In this document: in pieces, positions 15,813 through 23,655 of the stretch | Layout of the letters: every line of letters starts with the position of its first letter | How positions within the stretch are numbered: the stretch's first letter is position 1 | Source of the DNA: an uncultured Flavobacterium sp. | Lineage (GTDB): Bacteria; Bacteroidota; Bacteroidia; Flavobacteriales; Flavobacteriaceae | Length of the DNA stretch: 64,000 bases | NCBI RefSeq assembly: GCF_963422545.1 | Contig: NZ_OY730244.1 | Span: 39,662-103,661, forward strand | Reading direction: 5' to 3' | Notes under the pieces: generated by a model | The model's input: the letters and a program-made list of their open reading frames with translations, nothing else | Told to the model about the DNA's origin: nothing | Databases searched by the model: none | Program-made: the position numbers and the translations under genes

Positions 15813-17309
15813 TTAATTATTCAATTTCAAAACTTCAGAAGTATGTTTTCTAAGTTCTGTTAAAAGTTCTGGTTTATCATTTAAAGTTTGTCCGTAAGAA
15901 GGAATCATATTTTTCATTTTTGCCTCCCATTCCGGTGTTTTAATTTGATCTGTAAAACATCTGCTAACCAAGTCAATCATAATGGCCACTGCGGTCGATG
16001 CACCAGGAGAAGCTCCTAACAACACTGCTAAAGTCCCGTCATGTGTATTGATAACTTCTGTACCAAATTCTAAAACTCCACCACCTTTTTCATCTTTTTT
16101 AATCACCTGAACACGTTGTCCGGCTTTTTCTAATTTCCAATCTTTAGAACGTGCTGTTGGCAAATATTCGCGTAAAGCATTCATTCTGTCTTTTGGAGAT
16201 TGACGTACTTGCTCGATCAAATATTTAGTTAGTGGAATATTATGGTATCCCGCTGATAACATCGGAATTAAATTGTTTGCTTTTATAGATAATGGTAAAT
16301 CCAGGTAAGAACCATTTTTTAAGAAACGTGTTGAGAATCCCGCAAATGGACCAAAAAGTAATGCTTTTTCTCCGTCAATTACACGGGTATCAATATGAGG
16401 AACAGACATTGGTGGCGCACCAACACTAGCTTTACCGTAAACTTTTGCCTGATGTTTAGCAATTACCTCAGGGTTTGTACATTTTAACCATTGTCCGCTT
16501 ACAGGGAAACCTCCGTAACCATTTCCTTCCGGAACGTTTGCTTTTTCTAATAAAGGCAATGAACCTCCACCAGCACCAATGAAAACAAATTTGGTATACG
16601 CTTTTCGTTTTTGACCAGTTGCTAAATCAGTGATTTTTATTCTCCAGCTTTTATCTTCACGTTGTTTTAATTTTGTTACTTCATGATTAAAGTATAAAGA
16701 AACACCGTCAAGTTTTTCTAAATAATTAAACATACTTCTGGTCAAAGCTCCAAAATTAACATCGGTACCAATTTCCATGTGAGTAGCCGCTAGTTTTTCA
16801 GTAGTTTCTCTGCCTTCCATTACAAGTGGCATCCATTCTTTCAGTTTTTCAAAGTCAGAACTAAATTCCATTTGAGAAAAAATAGGATTGCTTTGTAATG
16901 CTTCAAATCTTTTTTTAAGATATTCCACATTTTTTTCGCCCCAAACAAAACTCATGTGAGGAACACTTTTAATAAAATTATCCGGAGATGGTACTTTATT
17001 TTCCTGGACTAGATAAGACCAGAATTGACGAGAAATCTCAAAAGATTCTGCTATACTTATTGCTTTTTTTGGATCAATACTTCCGTCAGCCTTTTCTGGA
17101 GTGTAATTTAACTCACAAAAAGCTGAATGCCCCGTTCCTGCATTATTCCACGCATCAGAACTTTCGGCAGCGGCAATATCTAATCTTTCATAAATTTCAA
17201 TCTTTATGTCAGGTTGTAATTCTTTTAAAATTACACCAAGAGTGGCACTCATAATTCCCGCTCCAATCAGTACTACTTCACTATTAGAACGTATTGTTTC
17301 ATTAGGCAT
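15813..17309 (-). CDS. mqo: Malate:quinone oxidoreductase
   Basis: This FAD-dependent peripheral membrane enzyme oxidises malate to oxaloacetate and passes electrons to quinone, a TCA-cycle step. The N-terminal FAD site is VVLIGAGIMSATLG. Family signatures include NNAGTGHSAFCELNYTP, VFIGAGGGSLPLL and LLGASPGASTAV. The length is 498 residues, normal for Mqo. The ATG at 17309 (MPNETIRSNSE) is preferred to an in-frame TTG 24 bases upstream because that TTG lies within the -7 promoter box. Confidence 0.97.
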   Translation of the reverse strand: MPNETIRSNSEVVLIGAGIMSATLGVILKELQPDIKIEIYERLDIAAAESSDAWNNAGTGHSAFCELNYTPEKADGSIDPKKAISIAESFEISRQFWSYLVQENKVPSPDNFIKSVPHMSFVWGEKNVEYLKKRFEALQSNPIFSQMEFSSDFEKLKEWMPLVMEGRETTEKLAATHMEIGTDVNFGALTRSMFNYLEKLDGVSLYFNHEVTKLKQREDKSWRIKITDLATGQKRKAYTKFVFIGAGGGSLPLLEKANVPEGNGYGGFPVSGQWLKCTNPEVIAKHQAKVYGKASVGAPPMSVPHIDTRVIDGEKALLFGPFAGFSTRFLKNGSYLDLPLSIKANNLIPMLSAGYHNIPLTKYLIEQVRQSPKDRMNALREYLPTARSKDWKLEKAGQRVQVIKKDEKGGGVLEFGTEVINTHDGTLAVLLGASPGASTAVAIMIDLVSRCFTDQIKTPEWEAKMKNMIPSYGQTLNDKPELLTELRKHTSEVLKLNN

Positions 17310-17330
17310 AACAACTTTGTTTTTAAAGTG

Positions 17331-17338
17331 CAAAGGTA
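17331..17338 (-). promoter_or_regulatory. -7 promoter box of mqo
   Basis: The minus strand reads TACCTTTG here, a full match to TAnnTTTG, 21 bases upstream of the mqo ATG. A T-tract ending in TTTG lies 13 bases further upstream, a shorter spacing than the usual -33 element. Confidence 0.5.
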
Positions 17339-17430
17339 CTTTTTATAATTGCAAAAAAAAACTAAAATTACATGATAAAAGTTATGTTTTTCTAAAAAAT
17401 AAAAGGCTAGGGCTTTGAAAGTTAAAAAAC

Positions 17431-17847
17431 CTAAAATCGTTTTGAAGAAAGATAATCCTGAAGCATTATAGTAGCCGAAATTTCATCAATTAATCCTTTA
17501 TTCTGACGTTGTTTTTTGCTCAGTCCGCTATCGATCATAGTTTGAAATGCCATTTTTGAAGTAAAGCGTTCGTCTACGCGAACCACTTTCATATCCGGAA
17601 AAATATTAGAAAAATGAGTTACAAAACCTTTAATGATTGAAGCACTTTCTGAAGGCTGCCCATTCATTTGTTTAGGTTCGCCAATTAAAACTGCTTCGAC
17701 TTTTTCTTTGGCAAAATAATCTTTCAAAAAATCGATTAAAGTATTTGTTGGAATCGTAGTCAAACCAGAAGCTATGATTTGCATTTCGTCAGTAACGGCA
17801 ATTCCGGTACGTTTTTGTCCGTAGTCTATGGAGAGAATTCTTGGCAT
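17431..17847 (-). CDS. ruvX: Putative pre-16S rRNA nuclease / Holliday junction resolvase (YqgF)
   Basis: This 138-residue RNase H-fold protein belongs to the YqgF/RuvX family. It shows ILSIDYGQKRTGIAVTDE at the N-terminus (first catalytic Asp), VLIGEPKQMNGQPSESA in the middle and VVRVDERFTSKMA with the conserved Asp and Glu. Family members mature the 5' end of 16S rRNA. The gene is 26 bases downstream of the toxin-like gene on the same strand, but there is no evidence of a functional link. Confidence 0.94.
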   Translation of the reverse strand: MPRILSIDYGQKRTGIAVTDEMQIIASGLTTIPTNTLIDFLKDYFAKEKVEAVLIGEPKQMNGQPSESASIIKGFVTHFSNIFPDMKVVRVDERFTSKMAFQTMIDSGLSKKQRQNKGLIDEISATIMLQDYLSSKRF

Positions 17848-17873
17848 TTTTTGAATTTTTAAGCAAATTTACT

Positions 17874-18155
17874 CTAAAATAATTCTCTATGTTTTAAAAC
17901 ACCTATAATATAAACTATTTCTGATTCAGATTCAATTCTAATAATTATAGTATAACCTTTAAAAACATAATCTCTATACTTTTCCTCTTTAAAATAAATA
18001 GATTTTTTAAAGTGAAAAGGATTCACTAAATCTTTTTTAATGTTTTTAAGCAGATCTTTTTTAAATTTTCTCGCAGCAATTGGTTTATCTTTAGCTATAT
18101 ACTTTATTTGCTCTTTAAGTTGCAACACAAAATCTTCAGTAAAACTAACTTTCAT
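17874..18155 (-). CDS. RelE/ParE-family toxin
   Basis: This 93-residue protein has the RelE/ParE fold: an N-terminal strand VSFTEDFVLQLKEQIKYIA, then a helix with KPIAARKF, a central segment YRDYVFKGYTIIIRIE and a C-terminal IIGVLKHRELF. The LKHR-type ending is the usual ParE/RelE tail. The start overlaps the end of the upstream gene by 11 bases, the classic antitoxin-toxin coupling. The target, gyrase or the ribosome, cannot be told by eye. Confidence 0.8.
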   Translation of the reverse strand: MKVSFTEDFVLQLKEQIKYIAKDKPIAARKFKKDLLKNIKKDLVNPFHFKKSIYFKEEKYRDYVFKGYTIIIRIESESEIVYIIGVLKHRELF

Positions 18156-18390
18156 ATTTAGAAATCGTTTTTTCTAAGATTTCATCCAGCTCTTCAAACG
18201 TGTATAATTTTGCTGTGCCATTATCTATTTTAGCCGCGGTAGCTTCAAATTTCCTTTTATTTTTGATAAAATTAGGATCAATATAATTATTTTCTTCAAC
18301 TATTTTTAATTCATCTGAAGAAAATGAACTTAATAATTTCAAGATTTTTTCTTTAATCTCCGGTTGAAATTCTAATCTAATCGCTTCCAT
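18145..18390 (-). CDS. Antitoxin of the RelE/ParE-type pair
   Basis: This is an 81-residue, charged, largely helical protein upstream of and overlapping the RelE/ParE-like toxin gene by 11 bases. Order, size and overlap define it as the likely antitoxin. The C-terminal half (LYTFEELDEILEKTISKYES) is the part expected to wrap the toxin. No recognised DNA-binding motif is obvious at the N-terminus, so self-repression is uncertain. Confidence 0.75.
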   Translation of the reverse strand: MEAIRLEFQPEIKEKILKLLSSFSSDELKIVEENNYIDPNFIKNKRKFEATAAKIDNGTAKLYTFEELDEILEKTISKYES

Positions 18391-18409
18391 AATACTTCCA
18401 TTTATAATA

Positions 18410-18417
18410 CAAATATA
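18410..18417 (-). promoter_or_regulatory. Possible -7 box of the toxin-antitoxin operon
   Basis: The minus strand reads TATATTTG, matching TAnnTTTG, 19 bases upstream of the antitoxin ATG. No convincing -33 element is visible. Confidence 0.38.
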
Positions 18418-18496
18418 AACCTTTTCAATCTAATCTTATTTAGATTTAACTTTCTCATCAAAACTTAAATTCATTTAAAAAGTCTTTTTTTAATGA

Positions 18497-19231
18497 CTAT
18501 TTTAATTTCCCAATTCTTAACAACAAAGGAAACGTAACTTTCTGATCATTATTTTGCCAAGAAGCCTTCAAATCATCGTAAATTAAATCAATTGGATTCT
18601 GATTGTTCTTTGTAATATAATGCTGAACGGACGACCACGTATTCAAATATCCAATCAATGCTTCGAAAGTCCAAACAAACTGATTCTCGAACTTTTTACT
18701 TGGAATTTCTTCGAATGGAAACGGAATCGTTTCGTAATTTTCATCCAAATATCTTCGTTCAGCATCCCAATAAGAACCAACAATATTGTAGTAAAAGTTA
18801 TTCAAAATTTTATCTGAATCCGGATCTGTCGAAAACAATCCGTAACCCATTACGGCAAAAATTCCGTCCGGTTTTAATACTCTGTAAATTTCTTTATAAA
18901 ATACATCAAAATCAAACCAATGTATTGCTTGTGCGACAACAATTAAATCAAAAATCTTATCTTCAAAAGCAGTTTTTTCGGCAGCTTCTTTACTATAAAT
19001 AACATTCTTGACCTGAATTGCATTATCAAGTTGTTTCTGACTTATATCTGTTGCATAAACTTTTTGAAAATAAGGCGAAAGCTTATGCGCTACCTGACCA
19101 TTTCCTGTAGCAACATCGAGTGCAATTGATTTGTTAGAAACAAAAGAAATCACATACTCAATCATTTCCCGCGGATATTGAGGACGAAATTTAGAATAAT
19201 CAACTGCTTGCTTTGAAAAATTATCTTTCAT
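18497..19231 (-). CDS. Class I SAM-dependent methyltransferase
   Basis: This 244-residue protein is a UbiE/trans-aconitate-type methyltransferase. The SAM-binding motif I is ALDVATGNGQVAHKLS, motif II is VYATDISQKQLDNAI, and VVAQAIHWFDFDVFYKEIYRVLKPDG follows in the usual place (read as VVAQAIHWFD then YRVLKPDG). An N-terminal NFSKQAVDYSKFRPQYP signature is shared by yeast trans-aconitate methyltransferase relatives. Two ATGs, at 19240 and 19231, are in frame; the second matches family starts (MKDNFSKQA). The substrate is unknown. Confidence 0.85.
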   Translation of the reverse strand: MKDNFSKQAVDYSKFRPQYPREMIEYVISFVSNKSIALDVATGNGQVAHKLSPYFQKVYATDISQKQLDNAIQVKNVIYSKEAAEKTAFEDKIFDLIVVAQAIHWFDFDVFYKEIYRVLKPDGIFAVMGYGLFSTDPDSDKILNNFYYNIVGSYWDAERRYLDENYETIPFPFEEIPSKKFENQFVWTFEALIGYLNTWSSVQHYITKNNQNPIDLIYDDLKASWQNNDQKVTFPLLLRIGKLK

Positions 19232-19327
19232 AACTCTCATTTAATTCTATCATAAAACTTAGTTCCTATCAAAGATATCTATTTTATATAAATAACATTC
19301 TAAAGAAAATCCTCAATTCAAGACCTT

Positions 19328-19360
19328 AAAAAATCCGTTTTGAAAACTCAAAACGGACTT
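19328..19360 (-). terminator. Terminator after the PAS-domain gene
   Basis: TCCGTTTTGA (19334-19343) and TCAAAACGGA (19348-19357) form a 10-bp stem with a 4-base loop. On the minus strand it is followed by a T-run, so it ends the transcript of the PAS gene. Confidence 0.75.
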
Positions 19361-19395
19361 TACCCAAATATTTGAAACTAAAAAAACAATTAAAT

Positions 19396-20028
19396 TTATT
19401 TATTAAATAACCTTCTGAAAAAACCTCTTTCTTCCTCCTCTTCCCCTTCTTCTTCTACTGCATATTGAGCAAATTTTGGCTGACCTTTTTCATGTTCATA
19501 AATCAGCTCTTTAATATATTCGACATAAGTTCTCTTTTTTTCTTCGAGAAATCCAATCAAATATTTTTCACTAAACTCAACTCCGCTTGCGGCTTCAATT
19601 TGCAGAAGCTTTTTATATAAAGGAATAATATGTTGTGTGATTACTTCTTGCGGAACTGATTGTCTTCTTCCAAAATAATTCACAATTACACCGTTTTCAT
19701 CTTTGGCAATTTCAAAATCAGTAATAACCCAATAGTATCTGCCTGATTTAGCTAAATTTTTTACAATCGCATGAAAGTTTTTGCCTGCTTTAAGATTTTC
19801 CCAAAGCACTTTAAAAATAACTTTTGGCATATCAGGATGGCGAATAATATTATGTGGCTGTCCCATTAATTCATAATCTTCATAACCTGAAACATCAACA
19901 AATGTCTCGTTTGCATATTCAATTATGCCAAACGCATTTGTTTTACTCATAATTACCTGAGTTTTGTCCCAAGAGACTTCTTTATCAATAACTGTAATTT
20001 GGTTTTGCAGTTGATTTTCTTGATTCAT
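19396..20028 (-). CDS. PAS-only protein with an Aer-type sensor domain
   Basis: This 210-residue protein has one PAS domain at about residues 30-130. It contains NAFGIIEYANETFVDVSGY, then PHNIIRHPDMP and GRYYWVITDFE, the pattern of the FAD-binding PAS of the aerotaxis receptor Aer. A helical segment follows (about 130-190), then an acidic run of Glu and the basic end RGFFRRLFNK. No output domain, such as a kinase, GGDEF or chemoreceptor domain, is present. It may sense redox state or oxygen and act through a partner. A hairpin is possible in its 70-base leader. Confidence 0.8.
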   Translation of the reverse strand: MNQENQLQNQITVIDKEVSWDKTQVIMSKTNAFGIIEYANETFVDVSGYEDYELMGQPHNIIRHPDMPKVIFKVLWENLKAGKNFHAIVKNLAKSGRYYWVITDFEIAKDENGVIVNYFGRRQSVPQEVITQHIIPLYKKLLQIEAASGVEFSEKYLIGFLEEKKRTYVEYIKELIYEHEKGQPKFAQYAVEEEGEEEEERGFFRRLFNK

Positions 20029-20102
20029 TTTTTACTGATTAAATGATTTGTTTTGGAATGGTATTTATGATTCTGCATCTAAGTTGTTCCGGAATCATGC
20101 CG

Positions 20103-20110
20103 CAAAATTA
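20103..20110 (-). promoter_or_regulatory. -7 box of the PAS-domain gene
   Basis: The minus strand reads TAATTTTG, a full match to TAnnTTTG, 74 bases upstream of the ATG. The leader between them contains the inverted pair ATGATTC (20067-20073) and GAATCAT (20092-20098). The whole gap 20029-20317 otherwise holds only the dapD promoter. Confidence 0.42.
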
Positions 20111-20273
20111 AAGAGAAGAAAAAATTCAGAATCTGATTTTTGTCATATTATGATATTAAAAAAACTTTTAGAATAGCTTTTTCTAGTGTTTTATAATTAA
20201 AAGCACGATTTTTTATTTATCAAATTAAAAACAAAATGTTATATATGTAACATTTTACGAAGGTTTTACTTTT

Positions 20274-20301
20274 TTGCTTTTGTCCAAATAAGTTATCTTT
20301 G
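20274..20301 (+). promoter_or_regulatory. dapD promoter (-33 TTG and -7 TATCTTTG)
   Basis: TTG at 20274-20276 is followed after 17 bases by TATCTTTG at 20294-20301, a full Bacteroidetes sigma-A-type promoter. The ATG follows after 16 bases. This is the best-formed promoter in the window. Confidence 0.65.
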
Positions 20302-20317
20302 CCAAAAATTAAATCTT

Positions 20318-21133
20318 ATGAATTCTTTACAGACTATAATTGAACAAGCTTGGGAAAACAGAGCTTTATTACAAGAAACTACTACAACTGATGCTATTAG
20401 AGAAGTTATAGAATTGGTTGATGCAGGAAAATTACGTTGTGCTGAACCAGCTGGAGACAAATGGCAAGTAAACGAATGGGTTAAGAAAGCCGTTGTAATG
20501 TATTTCCCAATTCAAAAAATGGAAACATGGGAATCTGGTATTTTCGAATATCACGACAAAATGTTGCTAAAAAGAGGTTATGCTGAAAAAGGAATTCGTG
20601 TAGTACCAAATGCTGTTGCGCGTTATGGAGCTTATATTTCGAGCGGTGTTATTTTAATGCCAAGTTATGTAAATATTGGTGCTTATGTAGACGAAGGAAC
20701 TATGGTTGATACTTGGGCAACTGTTGGTAGTTGTGCTCAAATTGGTAAAAATGTTCACTTAAGCGGTGGTGTTGGAATTGGTGGGGTTTTAGAACCATTA
20801 CAAGCTGCTCCGGTAATTATTGAAGATGGTGCTTTTATTGGTTCTCGTTGTATTGTTGTAGAAGGCGTTCACGTAGGCAAAGAAGCTGTTCTTGGTGCTA
20901 ACGTTTGTTTGACTGCTTCAACAAAAATTATTGATGTTACTGGTGATGAGCCTGTTGAAATGAAAGGTTTTGTTCCTGCACGTTCAGTTGTAATTCCTGG
21001 AAGTTACACTAAAAAGTTCGCTGCTGGCGAATTTCAGGTTCCATGTGCCTTGATTATTGGTACGCGTAAACCATCTACAGATTTGAAAACTTCATTAAAT
21101 AATGCACTTCGCGAATATGATGTTGCTGTGTAA
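20318..21133 (+). CDS. dapD: Tetrahydrodipicolinate N-succinyltransferase
   Basis: This enzyme transfers succinyl from succinyl-CoA to tetrahydrodipicolinate in lysine and diaminopimelate synthesis. The 271-residue protein has an N-terminal helical domain and a left-handed beta-helix of hexapeptide repeats at about residues 95-215, with family signatures VRVVPNAVARYGAYI-type text (read as RVVPNAVARYGAYIS), MVDTWATVGSCAQIGK and GGVGIGGVLEPLQAAP. It is a single-gene unit with a strong promoter and a terminator on either side. Confidence 0.97.
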   Translation: MNSLQTIIEQAWENRALLQETTTTDAIREVIELVDAGKLRCAEPAGDKWQVNEWVKKAVVMYFPIQKMETWESGIFEYHDKMLLKRGYAEKGIRVVPNAVARYGAYISSGVILMPSYVNIGAYVDEGTMVDTWATVGSCAQIGKNVHLSGGVGIGGVLEPLQAAPVIIEDGAFIGSRCIVVEGVHVGKEAVLGANVCLTASTKIIDVTGDEPVEMKGFVPARSVVIPGSYTKKFAAGEFQVPCALIIGTRKPSTDLKTSLNNALREYDVAV

Positions 21134-21165
21134 TGTGATGTAATTTTACATTAATAAATAAAAAG

Positions 21166-21210
21166 ATCATTCTTCCTTGTATTATTACGAGAAAGAATGA
21201 TTTTTTTTTT
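21166..21210 (+). terminator. Rho-independent terminator of dapD
   Basis: ATCATTCTT (21166-21174) pairs with AAGAATGAT (21193-21201), and a run of ten T follows directly. It lies 33 bases after the dapD stop. Confidence 0.8.
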
Positions 21211-21307
21211 GCAAAATCACAAAAAAAAATTATATCATTGCATCGCTTTTTATAAGCAAAACTTATTCCTACTAAAAAAAGAGAAAATAAGAATCTAAAT
21301 ACTTGTC

Positions 21308-22057
21308 ATGCTTATAGAAAGTAAAAAATTATCTGTAATTATATTAACTTATAATGAAGAATTCTACATTGCCGATGCGATTAAGTCTGTTGCATTTGCT
21401 GATGAAATAATTGTTTTAGATTCATATAGTACTGATTCGACTGCTAAGATTGTTTCAGATCTGGGAGCTAAACTTATGTTTAGAAAATTTGACAACTATA
21501 GTAATCAAAGAAACCATACCATTGAATCTGCAACTGGAGAATGGATTCTTTTTTTGGATGCCGACGAAAGAGTTTCGACAGAACTACAAGAGGAAATTCT
21601 AAAAACTATTAATTTAAACAAATGCGATGCATATAGAATTTGGTTTCCGCACTTTTTTATGGATCGTTTCTTATTTCATTATACTGATAAAGTAACCCGT
21701 TTAATAAAAAATGATAATATTCGTTTTGAAAATGAAGTCCATGAAAGATTAGTTCTAAAATCGAAACCTCCCGTATTAAAAAATTACATGATACATTATA
21801 CTTATAAAGGTTTATTTCATTTTATAAGTAAAAAAGACCAATATGCATGGTTTCAGGCAAAAATGTCTGTAAAAAAAGGGAAAAAGACAACCCTACTTTT
21901 ACTGTTCTTTAAACCATTTTACCGTTTTTTCCATACTTATTTTATAAAAAGAGTTTTTCTTGATGGAGTTCCGGGACTAGCAGCGGCATCAATCGATGCT
22001 TATGGCGTTTTTTCACGATATGCTAAAATGGTATTGCTCGAAAAAAATTTAGAATAA
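21308..22057 (+). CDS. Family 2 glycosyltransferase (WaaE/KdtX-like)
   Basis: This 249-residue cytosolic enzyme resembles the beta-1,4-glucosyltransferases of lipopolysaccharide core synthesis. The GT-A signatures are LSVIILTYNEEFYIADAI, IIVLDSYSTDST, the nucleotide-sugar metal motif DAD at residues 84-86 (FLDADERVS) and the SNQRNHTIESATGEW stretch. The C-terminus has a hydrophobic/basic stretch that may sit at the membrane. It is the first gene of the glycan locus, and its end overlaps the converging deacetylase gene by nine bases. The donor sugar is not determinable. Confidence 0.88.
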   Translation: MLIESKKLSVIILTYNEEFYIADAIKSVAFADEIIVLDSYSTDSTAKIVSDLGAKLMFRKFDNYSNQRNHTIESATGEWILFLDADERVSTELQEEILKTINLNKCDAYRIWFPHFFMDRFLFHYTDKVTRLIKNDNIRFENEVHERLVLKSKPPVLKNYMIHYTYKGLFHFISKKDQYAWFQAKMSVKKGKKTTLLLLFFKPFYRFFHTYFIKRVFLDGVPGLAAASIDAYGVFSRYAKMVLLEKNLE

Positions 22058-22774
22058 TTTTAATTTACCAAATCTTATTTTTAATCGAAAAACCATTAAA
22101 CTATCTAAACCTTTAATATCTATACGTTTAATCTCATAATTATCCTTAAACGGAAATGTATTTGGACGATTACCAATTTTTAGCCCAAATTTCATTTTGT
22201 TTTCCTTAAGTAAGCTTTTGAAATCTGCTTTTTCTTTACTTTCCTTAGGATAATTTCCGTAAGGATAAGCAAGTGCCGGATATACATTAAGATTTTGATT
22301 TTTTATTTCTTCTTCACATTTCAAAAAATCCTCTTGTATCTCCGAAAGGCTTAATGATTGATATCTCTCGTGTTTATAAGAATGATAGCCTAGTTCAATT
22401 ATTTCAGATGGCAATTGTTTTAATTGCTCAATTGTCATTATTTTTTGTGCCTGTTCTCCTGTAGCTTTATTCCATAAATCTGTTTTTCCAATGTATTGAA
22501 ATGGGATAAAAAAACTGGCTTTTAGCTTAAATTTTTCTAATAAGGGCAAAGCATAAATTAATTGATTTTCTGTTACATCATCAAAAGTAAGAACAATACT
22601 TTTTTTAGGAATAGTTCCCATTCTGTCTAATTCTTCAAAATGAAATGTTTTGTAACCGTTATCAATTAAATATTGAAATTGTCTTTCTAAATTTTGTACC
22701 GAAACTGTCAACTTATTACTATCTGAATCAGATTGACATACATTGTGGTACATTAAAATTGGTAATTTGGACAT
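22049..22774 (-). CDS. Polysaccharide deacetylase family protein
   Basis: This 241-residue protein has the NodB-homology fold. PILMYHNV begins the domain, TFDDVTEN carries the catalytic and metal Asp pair (the usual TFDDG has Val in place of Gly), and GYHSYKHERY gives the HxxxH metal site. YPYGNYP completes the active site. It probably removes N-acetyl groups from a surface sugar. It has no clear signal peptide, so it may act on a cytosolic precursor. It is divergent from the second GT2 gene, with promoter boxes in the 63-base gap. Confidence 0.85.
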   Translation of the reverse strand: MSKLPILMYHNVCQSDSDSNKLTVSVQNLERQFQYLIDNGYKTFHFEELDRMGTIPKKSIVLTFDDVTENQLIYALPLLEKFKLKASFFIPFQYIGKTDLWNKATGEQAQKIMTIEQLKQLPSEIIELGYHSYKHERYQSLSLSEIQEDFLKCEEEIKNQNLNVYPALAYPYGNYPKESKEKADFKSLLKENKMKFGLKIGNRPNTFPFKDNYEIKRIDIKGLDSLMVFRLKIRFGKLKLF

Positions 22775-22790
22775 TTTAACTAGTTTTCGT

Positions 22791-22819
22791 CAAAGTTAAA
22801 CTTTTTAACAGTATTTTTG
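22791..22819. promoter_or_regulatory. Divergent -7 boxes between the deacetylase and the GT2 gene
   Basis: On the minus strand TAACTTTG (22791-22798) lies 16 bases before the deacetylase ATG. On the plus strand TATTTTTG (22812-22819) lies 18 bases before the GTG start of the neighbouring gene. Both match TAnnTTTG and face outward. Confidence 0.48.
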
Positions 22820-22837
22820 CCGAAAAAATAAGAAATC

Positions 22838-23587
22838 GTGTCCGCCAAAAACATAAGTGTTATCTCACTTTCTTTTAATGATGAGATCTATATAAAAAAG
22901 CACATTGACAATTTATCATTTGCCCAGGAGATCATTTTGATTGACAATAATAGCACTGATAAAACTGTTCAAATTGCCGAAGAATTAGGGATAACCGTAA
23001 TTCAGCAACATGATAATAATAAAACTGATGTTCTAAAGTTGGCAATCGAATCTGCAGCAAACAATTGGATATTATTACTCAATTCCACAGATCATATTTC
23101 TGATAAACTTAGAGATGAACTAACTGCAGAAATCTCTAAACCAAAATCTGCTGAATGTTATTTTTGCGGACAAACTTTATTTTTCTTTGGAAAAACAATA
23201 AAATATGGCGCGTTTTTAAATAAAAAAAAACTTTTACTTTTTGATAAAACAAGGCATTCTTATTCAATAGGATTCAATGGTAAACTATTTAAGAGACCGG
23301 CAGTCTTAAAAAATAAGGTAAATTCTTTTTCTTATAAAAACTTTGAAGACTTTAACAGCAGACTAAATATAATTCGAAAAGAAGAAGCTTTGGTTTTATT
23401 TCAAAAAAATAAAAAGCCAAACATCTATCATTTTTTCATAAAACCCTTTTTAATTTTTATAAATCAATATTTTCTAAAATTAGGTTTTATAAATGGCAGA
23501 GAAGGATTTATTTTAGCTTATATATGTGCTTTTTCTGTTTTAAAACGTTACTTTATTTTATGGTTATTATACCGCAATATGGATTGA
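22838..23587 (+). CDS. Degenerate family 2 glycosyltransferase paralogue
   Basis: This 249-residue protein is the same length as the GT2 protein encoded at 21308 and aligns along its length (ISVISLSFNDEIYIKKHI, IILIDNNSTDKT, ESAANNWILLL). The metal-binding DAD of the relative is replaced: residues 82-85 read NSTD, so both catalytic-site aspartates are lost. The QRN motif is also missing. The start codon is GTG, chosen because a -7 box precedes it and no ATG fits. It may be inactive, regulatory or on the way to a pseudogene. Confidence 0.75.
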   Translation: MSAKNISVISLSFNDEIYIKKHIDNLSFAQEIILIDNNSTDKTVQIAEELGITVIQQHDNNKTDVLKLAIESAANNWILLLNSTDHISDKLRDELTAEISKPKSAECYFCGQTLFFFGKTIKYGAFLNKKKLLLFDKTRHSYSIGFNGKLFKRPAVLKNKVNSFSYKNFEDFNSRLNIIRKEEALVLFQKNKKPNIYHFFIKPFLIFINQYFLKLGFINGREGFILAYICAFSVLKRYFILWLLYRNMD

Positions 23588-23655
23588 TCATTCCCGTTTT
23601 TTTTTAAAATTCAAAATAAAAACCTAATTTTCAAGTCCACAAATTTAATTTTAAG

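Noticed and set aside
16988..17254. Plus-strand 88-codon frame opposite mqo
   Set aside because: It is the antisense shadow of a clear Mqo coding sequence.
20127..20160. Palindrome-like TCATATTATGA upstream of the PAS gene considered as an FNR site
   Set aside because: The half-sites face outward (ATCA then TGA) rather than TGAT-N4-ATCA, so it does not fit an FNR-family operator.
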